Positions 54,513 through 63,480 of a stretch of DNA of 64,000 bases are shown here, one piece after another. Both the position numbers and the translations under genes were made by a program. Source of the DNA: an uncultured Flaviramulus sp. (GTDB taxonomy: Bacteria > Bacteroidota > Bacteroidia > Flavobacteriales > Flavobacteriaceae); NCBI GenBank assembly GCA_947495125.1, contig CANLXL010000008.1:1-64000 (forward strand), written 5' to 3'. Positions within the stretch are counted from its first letter, which is position 1; each line of letters starts with the position of its first letter. The notes beneath the pieces were generated by a model, which saw nothing but the letters and a program-made list of their open reading frames with translations, was not told where the DNA came from and did no database searches.

Positions 54513-55202
54513 ATGAGGCATTTAACCGTATTGATATTAAGTATTTTAACCGCGCAATTAAGCTATTCTCAAATACATGAAATAGGTGTTTTTGCTGGAG
54601 GGAGTAATTTTATTGGAGATGTGGGGGCTACAGATTATATTTCCCCAAATCAGCTAGCTTTTGGAGCTCTTTATAAATGGAACAGAAGTACTAGACATTC
54701 TTATAGAGTATCTCTTATTTTTAGTGAATTGGAAGGGATTGATGTAAATTCAGATGACCCGAGGCGGATACAGAGAGGTTACGAATTTGCGAGCCGTATT
54801 ATGGAAATATCGGCAGGAATAGAACTTACGTTTTTCGATTTCGATTTGCACTCGGGTGTAAAACTGGCAACCCCTTATTTATATTCAGGAATTAGTGTGG
54901 CGAATCACGATAATCATTATTTTTTAAATAGTGTACAAACCTCGGAAAACGCATCGAGTTGGGCTTTCGGAATTCCTATGGCTTTAGGGTTTAAAACAAC
55001 ATTCATTGATGGACTTGTTTTTGGAGTTGAAGTTGGGGCACGATATACGTTTTCAGATGAGCTTGACGGGAGCCTTCCTAGTGATCCGGCAAATCAACAG
55101 TATAGATTTGGAAATATAAATAATCATGACTGGTATGTCTTTTCAGGTATTACCTTAACCTATACCTTTGGTGAAAACCCCTGCTATTGCCCTTCGAATT
55201 AA
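54513..55202 (+). CDS. DUF6089 family outer-membrane beta-barrel protein
   Basis: This 229-residue protein has a signal peptide (MRHLTVLILSILTAQLSYSQ) and a beta-rich body starting IHEIGVFAGGSNFIGDVG, ending in the strand SGITLTYTFGE and a short Cys-containing tail (NPCYCPSN). It fits the DUF6089 family found upstream of uppS and bamA in Bacteroidota. A role in envelope assembly is suggested by the neighbours only. Its stop precedes the uppS ATG by 4 bp. Confidence 0.85.
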   Translation: MRHLTVLILSILTAQLSYSQIHEIGVFAGGSNFIGDVGATDYISPNQLAFGALYKWNRSTRHSYRVSLIFSELEGIDVNSDDPRRIQRGYEFASRIMEISAGIELTFFDFDLHSGVKLATPYLYSGISVANHDNHYFLNSVQTSENASSWAFGIPMALGFKTTFIDGLVFGVEVGARYTFSDELDGSLPSDPANQQYRFGNINNHDWYVFSGITLTYTFGENPCYCPSN

Positions 55203-55206
55203 TAAT

Positions 55207-55947
55207 ATGGACTTAAAGGAAAACATACAACTCAATAGGCTCCCAAAGCACATTGCTATTATCATGGATGGCAATGGGCGTTGGGCAAAACAAAAAGGTA
55301 TGGTACGAGCATTTGGTCATGAAAATGGCACAGAGTCTGTACGTAAAACCGTGGAAGCCTGCGCTGAGCTTGGTGTACAGTATTTAACACTTTACGCCTT
55401 TTCTACCGAAAACTGGAACAGACCAAAATTAGAGGTGAAAACCCTTATGAGGCTATTGGTGTCTTCATTAAAAAAAGAAATAAAAACGCTTCAGGATAAT
55501 AACATAAAATTATCAGCAATAGGTAATCTAAGTACACTGCCAAAAAAAGTGCATAAAGAGTTGAAAGAGGTTATAGCGGATACGAAAAGTAACGAAAGAA
55601 TGACTTTAACGTTGGCTTTAAGCTATGGTTCGAGAGAAGAATTGCTAAACACTGTTAAAGAAATTAGTATTAAAGTTAAAAATAGCATAATTTCGCCCGA
55701 AAAAATTGATGAATCGATTATAAATGAGCATCTTTACACGCGAAATTTACCAGACGTAGATTTGCTTATTAGAACCAGTGGAGAACAACGAATAAGCAAT
55801 TTTCTGCTTTGGCAAATTGCGTATGCAGAGCTGTACTTTACAAGTACGCTTTGGCCGGATTTTACAAAGCAACATTTGTATGAAGCTATTATTGAATATC
55901 AAAAAAGAGAACGACGATTTGGGAAAACAAGTGAACAACTTAGCTAA
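55207..55947 (+). CDS. uppS: Isoprenyl transferase (undecaprenyl diphosphate synthase)
   Basis: UppS makes the C55 lipid carrier precursor for peptidoglycan and other envelope glycans. The 246-residue cis-prenyltransferase has the catalytic Asp21 in HIAIIMDGNGRWAKQ, the YLTLYAFSTENWNRP helix, and the C-terminal LIRTSGEQRISNFLLWQ and FTSTLWPDF. ATG 55207 is used; an earlier in-frame ATG (55168) lies in the DUF6089 gene. The bamA start overlaps its 3' end, so the two are translationally coupled. Confidence 0.97.
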   Translation: MDLKENIQLNRLPKHIAIIMDGNGRWAKQKGMVRAFGHENGTESVRKTVEACAELGVQYLTLYAFSTENWNRPKLEVKTLMRLLVSSLKKEIKTLQDNNIKLSAIGNLSTLPKKVHKELKEVIADTKSNERMTLTLALSYGSREELLNTVKEISIKVKNSIISPEKIDESIINEHLYTRNLPDVDLLIRTSGEQRISNFLLWQIAYAELYFTSTLWPDFTKQHLYEAIIEYQKRERRFGKTSEQLS

Positions 55948-58534
55948 TTTTTTACCTTTTATAACATATTTAAAGTACGCCATCGCAGTATTAATTTTTG
56001 CGATTAGTTTGAATACTAATGCTCAGGAATTACCATATAATAATGGTAAAAAATATACTTTGGGAGGCATTACTGTTTCTGGGAATACAAGCTATAGTGA
56101 CCAAACCATCATTACGTATTCCGGTTTGCGCAAGGGAAAGGAAATGATCATCCCTGGCGAAGATATAAGTAAAGCTATTAAAAAATTATGGGGGCCAAAA
56201 TTGTTTAGTAATATAGAAGTCTTTATTACTAAAATTGAAGGTGATGTTGCTTATCTGGAAATAAAACTATCGGATTTACCACAGCTAAATGAATTAAAAA
56301 TTAATGGCATAAAAAAAGGTAAAAAAGAAGGTGTTATTAAGGAAAACAAATTAAAAAAAGGTGTTAAAGTTACTGAAAACCTCATTGCTACAACCAAGAA
56401 TCACCTGGAGAAAAAATATAAAAAAACAGGTTTCTTAAATACCAAAGTTCATATTAATACTGTTGAAGTTAAAGACTCCATTGAAACGGCTAGGGTGAAT
56501 ATGGTCTTAAATATTGATAAAGGCGAAAAAGTTAAAATTAAAGATATTGTGTTCGAAGGAAATGATGTTTTAAGTGATAAAAAGCTTAGAAAAAGCATGA
56601 AGAGCACAAAAAAGATAAATCGTCTGCGTATTTTAAAACGCTCAAAATTTATCGATTCTGCGTATCAGGCAGACCTTTCCAGTGTTATAGATACCTATAA
56701 GGAAAATGGATATAGAGATGCCCGTATCTTGTCAGATAGTATTATTTATAACGATGATAAGACCATATCATTGAATATAGAAGTTAATGAAGGAGAACTC
56801 TATAAATTTGGAGATATTACTTTTATTGGTAATACGGTGTATTCTAACGAGCGGTTAAGAAGAGTATTACGTATTAATAAAGGAGACACCTATAATGGTG
56901 TTTTATTGCAAAAGCGTATCGCCGATAACACAAAGCCAGATGCACAGGACATAACGAATCTATATCAAAATACAGGATATTTATTTTCAACCATAAACCC
57001 GGTAGAAGTAAGTGCTGAAAATAACGTTATTGATATGGAGGTAAGAATAACAGAAGGGAAACCTGCATATTTTAACAAAGTGTCTGTAGTTGGGAATGAT
57101 AAGACCAACGATCATGTGATATATCGATCTTTACGTACCCGTCCGGGGCAATTATACAGCAAGGCCAATGTAGTGCGTTCGGTTAGAGAATTAGGTCAAC
57201 TAGGCTTTTTTGATGCCCAGGAAATATCACCGGATTTCATTAACCCCGACCCTAATGAAGGGACTATCGACATGGAATATTCTGTTAAAGAAACAGGATC
57301 TAGTCAAATTGAATTGCAAGGTGGCTATGGCGGCGGTGGTTTTATTGGAACTTTAGGACTTTCGTTTAATAACTTCTCTATAAAGGACATCTTTAAAAAA
57401 GAGGCCTACAAACCTATTCCAATGGGGGATGGGCAAAAGCTAGCACTGCGTTTACAGGCAAGTCGCTTTTATCAAACCTATAGTTTCTCTTTTTCTGAAC
57501 CTTGGTTAGGAGGAAAAAGACCTGTACAGTTTTCAACATCTATTTCTCATACAAAGCAGTTTTTATATGATTTTGTAACCAGAAATGCAGATAAAAGTAA
57601 AAGTTTCAACATTACGGGAATTACGCTGGGTTTAGCTAAGCAATTAACCGTTCCGGATGATTATTTTGTGCTGTCCCAGGCCATTAGTTTTCAACATTAC
57701 GATTTAAAAAATTATAACACAGGACTATTTACCTTTGGTAATGGAAGTTCCAGAAACTTATCGTATACCGTTGGGCTTAGTCGAAACAACACCAGTGTGG
57801 ATCCAATTTATCCCACAGGAGGATCTAATTTTGGAATTACTGCGAAGTTCTCGGCACCATATTCTCTATTTAATGATGTCGATTATACCGCTTTAAAAGA
57901 AGAACGGGATGATGCGCAAGCCATTTTGGCCGATGTTACCAAACCTGATGCTGAAAGGACTGCTGCCCAAACTAGAATAGGTGAAATAGACCAGGAACGT
58001 TATAATTGGTTAGAGTTTTATAAAGTTAACTTTAAAGGGGATTGGTATCAACAACTACTAGTCAAAGATCTGGTTTTAAAGCCAAGTTTTGAGTTTGGAT
58101 TTTTAGGTGCGTATAATAATGACAGAGGTATTATTCCTTTCGAACGTTTCTTTGTGGGAGGTGATGGTTTAGGAAATTATAGTTTAGACGGTAGGGAGTC
58201 CATTGCATTACGGGGGTACCCAAATCAATCCTTGTCAAGCCAGGATGGAGGTACCATTTATAACAAATTCTCTTTAGAGCTTCGTTACCCAATTACCTTG
58301 GCCGCTTCTGCAAAAATTTATGCATTAGGGTTTGTTGAAGGAGGTGCATCATACGATAATTTTAGAGATTATAACCCGTTTAATATTAAACGATCGGCAG
58401 GTTTAGGTATTCGTATTTTTATGCCGGCATTTGGATTATTAGGAATCGATTTTGGTCATGGTTTCGATGCTTTACCGGGGCAAACAACCAAAAATGGTTG
58501 GGAAACACATTTCATAATAGGACAGCAGTTTTAA
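55931..58534 (+). CDS. bamA: Outer membrane protein assembly factor BamA
   Basis: BamA is the central Omp85 barrel that inserts beta-barrel proteins. There are periplasmic POTRA domains (about residues 25-430, e.g. LGGITVSGNTSYSD and FVGN-like DITFIGNTVYSNERLRR), then a barrel ending GWETHFIIGQQF. The Omp85 loop-6 motif appears as SIALRGYPNQ. The start is uncertain: GTG 55931 gives a compact signal peptide (core YAIAVLIFAISLNTNAQ). TTG 55919 and ATG 55880 are in-frame alternatives that reach further into uppS. The predicted length from GTG is 867 residues. Two Skp-like chaperone genes follow. Confidence 0.93.
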   Translation: MNNLANFLPFITYLKYAIAVLIFAISLNTNAQELPYNNGKKYTLGGITVSGNTSYSDQTIITYSGLRKGKEMIIPGEDISKAIKKLWGPKLFSNIEVFITKIEGDVAYLEIKLSDLPQLNELKINGIKKGKKEGVIKENKLKKGVKVTENLIATTKNHLEKKYKKTGFLNTKVHINTVEVKDSIETARVNMVLNIDKGEKVKIKDIVFEGNDVLSDKKLRKSMKSTKKINRLRILKRSKFIDSAYQADLSSVIDTYKENGYRDARILSDSIIYNDDKTISLNIEVNEGELYKFGDITFIGNTVYSNERLRRVLRINKGDTYNGVLLQKRIADNTKPDAQDITNLYQNTGYLFSTINPVEVSAENNVIDMEVRITEGKPAYFNKVSVVGNDKTNDHVIYRSLRTRPGQLYSKANVVRSVRELGQLGFFDAQEISPDFINPDPNEGTIDMEYSVKETGSSQIELQGGYGGGGFIGTLGLSFNNFSIKDIFKKEAYKPIPMGDGQKLALRLQASRFYQTYSFSFSEPWLGGKRPVQFSTSISHTKQFLYDFVTRNADKSKSFNITGITLGLAKQLTVPDDYFVLSQAISFQHYDLKNYNTGLFTFGNGSSRNLSYTVGLSRNNTSVDPIYPTGGSNFGITAKFSAPYSLFNDVDYTALKEERDDAQAILADVTKPDAERTAAQTRIGEIDQERYNWLEFYKVNFKGDWYQQLLVKDLVLKPSFEFGFLGAYNNDRGIIPFERFFVGGDGLGNYSLDGRESIALRGYPNQSLSSQDGGTIYNKFSLELRYPITLAASAKIYALGFVEGGASYDNFRDYNPFNIKRSAGLGIRIFMPAFGLLGIDFGHGFDALPGQTTKNGWETHFIIGQQF

Positions 58535-58714
58535 TTGATAAATTTATTTTGGCACGATATTTTCTAACAATAGTTTGATGATTTGAATGAGAATTGAAAT
58601 TTTTAAGATTAAAATTCGTTAATTTTGAAGGTGCAATTCAAAAAGTGACAGAAATAAAGAAATCATCTGTCGTTTTTAGAATTTATGCGATAATAAATTA
58701 TAAAAATTAAACAG

Positions 58715-59710
58715 ATGCAAAATAAAGTTCTTTTTTTACTGGGATTAGTATTTATGCTAAGCTTTTCGCTTCATGCACAGCGTGGTGTTCGAATAGCTTA
58801 TATAGATACTGAATATATTTTAGAGAATGTTCCTGAATATCAAGAAGCAACGTCGCAATTAGATCAGAAAGCTCAAAAATGGAAAAATGAGATCGAAGTT
58901 AAATTGGGAGAACTTGAGCAAAAAAGAAATGATTTAAGCAATGAAAAAGCACTTTTGACAAAAGAATTAATCGATGAACGAGAAGAAGATTTAGCTTTTG
59001 AAGAAAATGAAATATTAGATTATCAGCAAAAGCGATTTGGTCCTAATGGCGATTTAATGATTCAAAAGAAACAATTGATGCAGCCTATACAAGATCAAAT
59101 TTTTGCAGCTGTTCAGGATATGGCAGCGAGTAGGAAATATGATTTTATTTTCGATAAATCCTCTGATGCCGTGATGTTGTTTTCGGCGAAACGTTTCGAT
59201 TTAAGTGATCAAATATTAAGAAGTATCACAAGAGCCGCTAAGCGTAAACAAGTACAATCGAAAGCAGAGCGAAAAGCCGCTGAAGCAGAAGAAGTTGTTC
59301 CGGAGATTAATTTAGAACTCGAAGAGCGTCAAAAAGCGTTAGAAGCCAAAAAGGCTGAACGTGAAAGTGCAGTTGAAAAACGCAGACAAGAAATTTTAGC
59401 AACTCGTGAAGCAAAGAAAAAAGAGGCAGAAGCCAAGAGGCAAAAGATATTGGAAGATCGTGAAAAAGCAAGACAGGCCAAAATAGATGCCCGTAAAAAG
59501 AAAACAGAAGAAGTAGAAGGTGCAAAGAAAGAAAGTGATACGATTAAAGAAGGGGATGCTTCCGTAACGAAAACAAGAGCACAGCTTGTTGAAGAAAACA
59601 GGCAAAAAAAATTAGCAGAAAGAGAAAAGAGAAAAAAGGCCTTAGAAGATAAAAAGAAGAAAATTTTAGAAGACCGTGAAAAGTCTAAAGACAGTACAAC
59701 CAATAATTAA
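58715..59710 (+). CDS. OmpH/Skp family chaperone with long charged coiled-coil tail
   Basis: This 331-residue exported protein has a signal peptide (ending SLHAQ), then a Skp-like domain (about 25-175, opening VRIAYIDTEYILENVPEYQE and ending YDFIFDKSSDAVMLFS). An extra tail of about 155 residues, almost purely Glu/Lys/Ala/Arg, contains repeated AKRQKILEDREKAR/DKKKKILEDREKSK units. Skp trimers hold outer-membrane proteins in the periplasm for BamA, which is encoded just upstream. Ordinary Skp proteins are about 160-190 residues, so the tail nearly doubles the length. The tail is probably a helical coiled coil. Confidence 0.88.
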   Translation: MQNKVLFLLGLVFMLSFSLHAQRGVRIAYIDTEYILENVPEYQEATSQLDQKAQKWKNEIEVKLGELEQKRNDLSNEKALLTKELIDEREEDLAFEENEILDYQQKRFGPNGDLMIQKKQLMQPIQDQIFAAVQDMAASRKYDFIFDKSSDAVMLFSAKRFDLSDQILRSITRAAKRKQVQSKAERKAAEAEEVVPEINLELEERQKALEAKKAERESAVEKRRQEILATREAKKKEAEAKRQKILEDREKARQAKIDARKKKTEEVEGAKKESDTIKEGDASVTKTRAQLVEENRQKKLAEREKRKKALEDKKKKILEDREKSKDSTTNN

Positions 59711-59740
59711 TAATTTATAACACATTAATACTATTTAAAA

Positions 59741-60247
59741 ATGAAACAATTAAAAACTCTTTTATTAGCAACAGCATTATGCATTGGAACTGTAAGTTTT
59801 ACGCAAGCCCAAAGTAAAGTTGCACATATAAATACACAAGATTTAATCACTGCGATGCCGGAATATAAAGCGGCTATTGCAGAAGTTGAAACGCTTAGTA
59901 AAACCTATCAGGCAGAAATTCAGGGGATGGGTTCTGAGTATGAAAGCAAAATAAAACAATATGACGCTGAAGCGTCTTCCAAGACACAGGAAGAAAATGC
60001 TAAAAGAGCTCAAGAAGTTCAGACCATGCAGCAAAACATTCGTCAGTACCAGGGAACCGCACAGCAGGATATTCAAAAAAAGGAAGTTGAGCTTTTAAAA
60101 CCTATTACTGAAAAAGCAAAAACGGCAATTTTGAAAGTGGCCAGAGCTCAGGGTTTTGATTATGTATTAGACTCAGCGCAAGGTGTTGCTATTTTGACAG
60201 ATGGTAAAAACTTACTGGACGACGTCAAGAAAGAATTAGGAATATAA
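59741..60247 (+). CDS. OmpH/Skp family periplasmic chaperone
   Basis: This 168-residue protein of standard Skp length has a signal peptide (ending VSFTQAQ), the opening strand KVAHINTQDLITAMPEYKAA, a long coiled-coil hairpin rich in Gln/Glu/Lys (about 45-120), and the closing strand FDYVLDSAQGVAILTDGKNL. It is a paralogue of the gene 30 bp upstream without the charged tail. It is the last gene of the uppS-bamA-skp-skp operon before the terminator at 60331. Confidence 0.93.
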   Translation: MKQLKTLLLATALCIGTVSFTQAQSKVAHINTQDLITAMPEYKAAIAEVETLSKTYQAEIQGMGSEYESKIKQYDAEASSKTQEENAKRAQEVQTMQQNIRQYQGTAQQDIQKKEVELLKPITEKAKTAILKVARAQGFDYVLDSAQGVAILTDGKNLLDDVKKELGI

Positions 60248-60258
60248 ATTTAAGCAAT

Positions 60259-60315
60259 AGAATACCTTTGTCACGGCATTGAAATTGTGTAGACGGTTTT
60301 TGTAAAGGGTATTCT
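60259..60315 (+). other. Possible structured RNA segment between skp and murI
   Basis: AGAATACCTTT (60259-60269) pairs with AAGGGTATTCT (60305-60315) in an 11-bp stem with one G-T wobble, enclosing about 35 nt. It sits in the 3' untranslated region before the terminator. It could be a transcript-end structure or a small RNA; no known family was recognised. Confidence 0.35.
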
Positions 60316-60330
60316 AAATACTATATTGAA

Positions 60331-60360
60331 AAGCTACTTTTAACGAAGTAGCTTTTTTTA
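60331..60360 (+). terminator. Rho-independent terminator of the bamA-skp operon
   Basis: AAGCTACTT-ttaacg-AAGTAGCTT forms a perfect 9-bp stem with a 6-nt loop and a TTTTT tail. Confidence 0.85.
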
Positions 60361-60481
60361 TTAGTAAAGCTTATATAGATTAAAATGACTTAAGGATTTC
60401 TTTAATGCACCGTCGAATTAAACCTACTAAAAAAAGAGATCTGGTAAGATAATCCAATGGAATTATTTATTTTTATATTCT

Positions 60482-61261
60482 ATGAATAAACAACCTATTG
60501 GTATATTTGATTCGGGCGTTGGTGGGACTTCAATATGGAAAGAAATTCATGCTCTATTGCCTTACGAACAGGCCATTTATTTGGCGGATAGCAAGAACGC
60601 CCCTTACGGACCAAAAGGGAAAGAAGCCATTATTGGCTTAAGTATTAAAAACACCGAGTTACTGCTTAGAAAAGGCTGTAAACTCATTGTTGTGGCCTGT
60701 AATACGGCAACCACGAATGCCATTGATGTCCTGAGAAATACCTATAAAGTTCCTTTTATTGGAATCGAACCTGCTATAAAACCGGCTGCTTTGCAGACCA
60801 GAACCAATGCTGTTGGTATTTTGGCAACAAAAGGCACCTTAAGTAGTGCATTATTTTCAAAAACATCCGATCTATTTGCGGGTAATATACAGGTTATAGA
60901 GCAAATAGGTGATGGGATAGTACCACTTATTGAAAATGGGAATTTACATTCTGAAGACATGAAAATCCTGTTGAAAAGTTATGTGCAACCCATGATTAAT
61001 GCTAATATAGATTGTTTAGTATTAGGATGTACCCACTATGCTTATTTAATACCAATTTTGGAGACTTTGTTGCCAAAACATGTTAGGATTATAGATTCTG
61101 GCGAGGCCGTTGCAAAACAAACAAAAGCTGTATTAAAACAGGGTGATTTATTAAGTACTGAAACAGAAAAAACAATATCACAATTTTTTACTAACGGAAA
61201 TTTGGATATTATAAAATCACTTGTTGGACATGTATATGACGTTGAACGTTTAGATTTTTAA
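60482..61261 (+). CDS. murI: Glutamate racemase
   Basis: MurI makes D-glutamate for peptidoglycan. The 259-residue protein has the two catalytic cysteines in their family motifs, Cys73 in VVACNTATTNA and Cys183 in LVLGCTHYAYL, and the opening IGIFDSGVGGTSIWKEI. The length is standard. It follows the skp genes after a terminator, so it likely has its own promoter, and is convergent with the gamma-carbonic-anhydrase-like gene. Confidence 0.97.
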   Translation: MNKQPIGIFDSGVGGTSIWKEIHALLPYEQAIYLADSKNAPYGPKGKEAIIGLSIKNTELLLRKGCKLIVVACNTATTNAIDVLRNTYKVPFIGIEPAIKPAALQTRTNAVGILATKGTLSSALFSKTSDLFAGNIQVIEQIGDGIVPLIENGNLHSEDMKILLKSYVQPMINANIDCLVLGCTHYAYLIPILETLLPKHVRIIDSGEAVAKQTKAVLKQGDLLSTETEKTISQFFTNGNLDIIKSLVGHVYDVERLDF

Positions 61262-61330
61262 CTGATATATCGTTTTTAGATGAACAATGAGTTTGCCCTG
61301 CAAACATGAGCTTTAAGTACTGCAGTGAAA

Positions 61331-61846
61331 CTAATCCTTAAACCAGCTCGAATATTCGATATAATTATTGGCGATTCGGTTAATTTCACCTGAAACCAAT
61401 TCCGGGCTAATATCTTTTACTTTTTTTGCAGGGACACCGGCATAAATACTACCGGCTTTAACCAATGTGTTTTTTGTCAGCACAGCGCCGGCAGCAATGA
61501 TGCTATTGCTTTCTATAATACAGCCATCCATAATGATAGCGCCCATGCCTATAAGTACATTGTCGTGAATAGTACAACCGTGCACAAGGGCGTTATGCCC
61601 AATAGATACATTATTACCAATAGTGGTAGAGGCTGTTTTATACGTACCATGTATTACGGCGCCATCTTGCACATTGACCTTATTACCCATCTTTATAAAA
61701 TTCACATCGCCGCGAACTACAGCACTAAACCATACACTGCATTGATTTCCCATGGAGACCTCTCCAACGACAGTTGCATTGTCTGCAATGAAACAATCTT
61801 GAGGGATTATGGGTGATTTTCCTCGTACTGGTTTTATAACTGGCAT
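61331..61846 (-). CDS. Gamma carbonic anhydrase family protein (left-handed beta helix)
   Basis: This 171-residue hexapeptide-repeat protein has the pattern VWFSAVVRGDVNFIKMGNKVNVQDGAVIH and metal-ligand histidines His66, His84 and His89, as in the gamma-carbonic anhydrase/PaaY/YrdA group. It should trimerise. Many members of this group lack proven carbonic anhydrase activity, so the name is a family label. It lies 17 bp after the LytTR regulator on the same strand. Confidence 0.9.
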   Translation of the reverse strand: MPVIKPVRGKSPIIPQDCFIADNATVVGEVSMGNQCSVWFSAVVRGDVNFIKMGNKVNVQDGAVIHGTYKTASTTIGNNVSIGHNALVHGCTIHDNVLIGMGAIIMDGCIIESNSIIAAGAVLTKNTLVKAGSIYAGVPAKKVKDISPELVSGEINRIANNYIEYSSWFKD

Positions 61847-61863
61847 AAATACTTCTTTTTTTG

Positions 61864-62598
61864 CTACTTAAAATACGACAACAAACCTGATTTTTTAGAT
61901 GCCGATACCATAATTTCTTTACCATTACTTAACATAACACTACCGCCTTTGCCTTTCATGTACTTTACAACTTCATTAACATTGACTAAATACGATTTGT
62001 GTACACGTGCAAAGCTAGCATCATTTAAGGCCTCTTCAAAATATTTAAGTGTTTTGCTTACTAATTTCTTTTTATTATTGTTGAGGTAGATTTCGGTATA
62101 ATTATCGTCAGCTTTACAATATAAAATATCGGCAGTATTGAGAACTTCAAACCCGTTCTGTTGTGGGATGGTTATTTTTCCGTTTACGGTATTGGTTTTC
62201 GGAATTAAGACTTCATCCTGAAGCGCATTTTCCTTGGTTTTAATCTCACTAACATAATCCACCGCTTTTATGAGTTCGTCTATGGAAATGGGTTTCATCA
62301 AATAATACGATGCATGTGCATTTAAGGCCTCGATAGCATAATGATTATAAGCCGTAACGAATACGGTCTCGAAATTGATATCACCGACTTTATCAAGCAG
62401 ATCAAAGGCATTTCCATAGGGCATTTCTACATCAAGAAATACCAAATCTAAGTGGTTATTTCGTATTAATACCAAAGCCTCTTCAATATTCGATGCCTCG
62501 CCCAAAACAGTAACATTTGGACAATATTTACTCAAGTAGTTTTTAAGAATTTGTCTACTTGTTTCTTCATCTTCTACAATGATTGCCGTTAGTTTCAT
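61864..62598 (-). CDS. LytTR family response regulator
   Basis: This 244-residue protein has an N-terminal receiver domain (about 1-120) with phosphoacceptor Asp56 in LVFLDVEMPYG and a C-terminal LytTR DNA-binding domain (about 140-240; ILYCKADDNYTEIYL and FARVHKSYLVNVNEV). It is the output half of the two-component system whose kinase is at 63481. The DUF4349 gene lies between them, touching this gene without a gap. The target genes are unknown. Confidence 0.94.
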   Translation of the reverse strand: MKLTAIIVEDEETSRQILKNYLSKYCPNVTVLGEASNIEEALVLIRNNHLDLVFLDVEMPYGNAFDLLDKVGDINFETVFVTAYNHYAIEALNAHASYYLMKPISIDELIKAVDYVSEIKTKENALQDEVLIPKTNTVNGKITIPQQNGFEVLNTADILYCKADDNYTEIYLNNNKKKLVSKTLKYFEEALNDASFARVHKSYLVNVNEVVKYMKGKGGSVMLSNGKEIMVSASKKSGLLSYFK

Positions 62599-63477
62599 TT
62601 AGTCATCTAAGTTTTTAATAATGTTCTTGAATACATTTAATTTATCTAAAATCAATAAAACAAAATAAACGAAACCTGTAATAAAAAATAAGATTAACAT
62701 GAGTTGCAAATACGTTGAAATCGTCCATTCTAAAGCTACTTTTATCCGATGCATTAAACTTATTTTATTTTCCAGACCTTCGATTAGGGAGAACTTAATG
62801 GTGCAAAATTCGTTTTCCTCATCGTAATTCCCTAATTGAACACCTAAACCCTGAAGCTCTTCTTCAATGCTTAATATTCGATTCTCTAAATCAATATATT
62901 CTTCAATTTTACCGCCTTTAGATTTTAATTCGATCAGCGATGTTCTAATTTTTAACAGTGACTCTTTTTTAGCATTGAGTTGTTTGTATTCATTGGTTTT
63001 GTCTTTTTTTGTAATTTCCTTGGATTGAACCTTTCCTATTTTTGAAAGTACATTATATAAGGAATCAAATTTTTCCGGTTGTACCCCTATTAATAATTGT
63101 AGTTTTCTATATCCATTGTTGCCACTATTTTGTTCAAACTGAATAATAGCGCCATGTGTCTTGATTTCTTTGTCTAAAGATTTCTTTTCTCTCTCGAATT
63201 CCGAAGACTTAGTATTTACGGTAGCAATCTTTTCATATTTTTGATCCACATCTATAACGGCAGGCGCGTTGTTCGAGACCGTGTTAATTTTGTACTTTTT
63301 TGAAGCATAATTGACCCGGCTACTCGAAATTTCCTGAAAAAATAAATCGCTTTGGGCAATATTAGCATTCGTGTATTCTGAATAGCCATAAAAAAGTCTA
63401 AACATGAAAAGAATTATAAATAACAAGATTAAATAAATAATCCCCCTTTTTAGCTTTTTTTTGATTGATTGTTTCAT
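62599..63477 (-). CDS. DUF4349 domain-containing membrane protein
   Basis: This 292-residue protein has an N-terminal signal-anchor helix (GIIYLILLFIILFMFRLFYG, about 12-31), an extracytoplasmic DUF4349 region (about 70-245, with QPEKFDSLYNVLSKIGKV, a coiled coil, and the closing NEFCTIKFSLIE), and a C-terminal membrane helix (about 260-282). DUF4349 proteins have no firm function. It lies 3 bp after the histidine kinase and directly abuts the response regulator, so it is probably an accessory or sensor part of this two-component system. Confidence 0.87.
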   Translation of the reverse strand: MKQSIKKKLKRGIIYLILLFIILFMFRLFYGYSEYTNANIAQSDLFFQEISSSRVNYASKKYKINTVSNNAPAVIDVDQKYEKIATVNTKSSEFEREKKSLDKEIKTHGAIIQFEQNSGNNGYRKLQLLIGVQPEKFDSLYNVLSKIGKVQSKEITKKDKTNEYKQLNAKKESLLKIRTSLIELKSKGGKIEEYIDLENRILSIEEELQGLGVQLGNYDEENEFCTIKFSLIEGLENKISLMHRIKVALEWTISTYLQLMLILFFITGFVYFVLLILDKLNVFKNIIKNLDD

Positions 63478-63480
63478 CTT

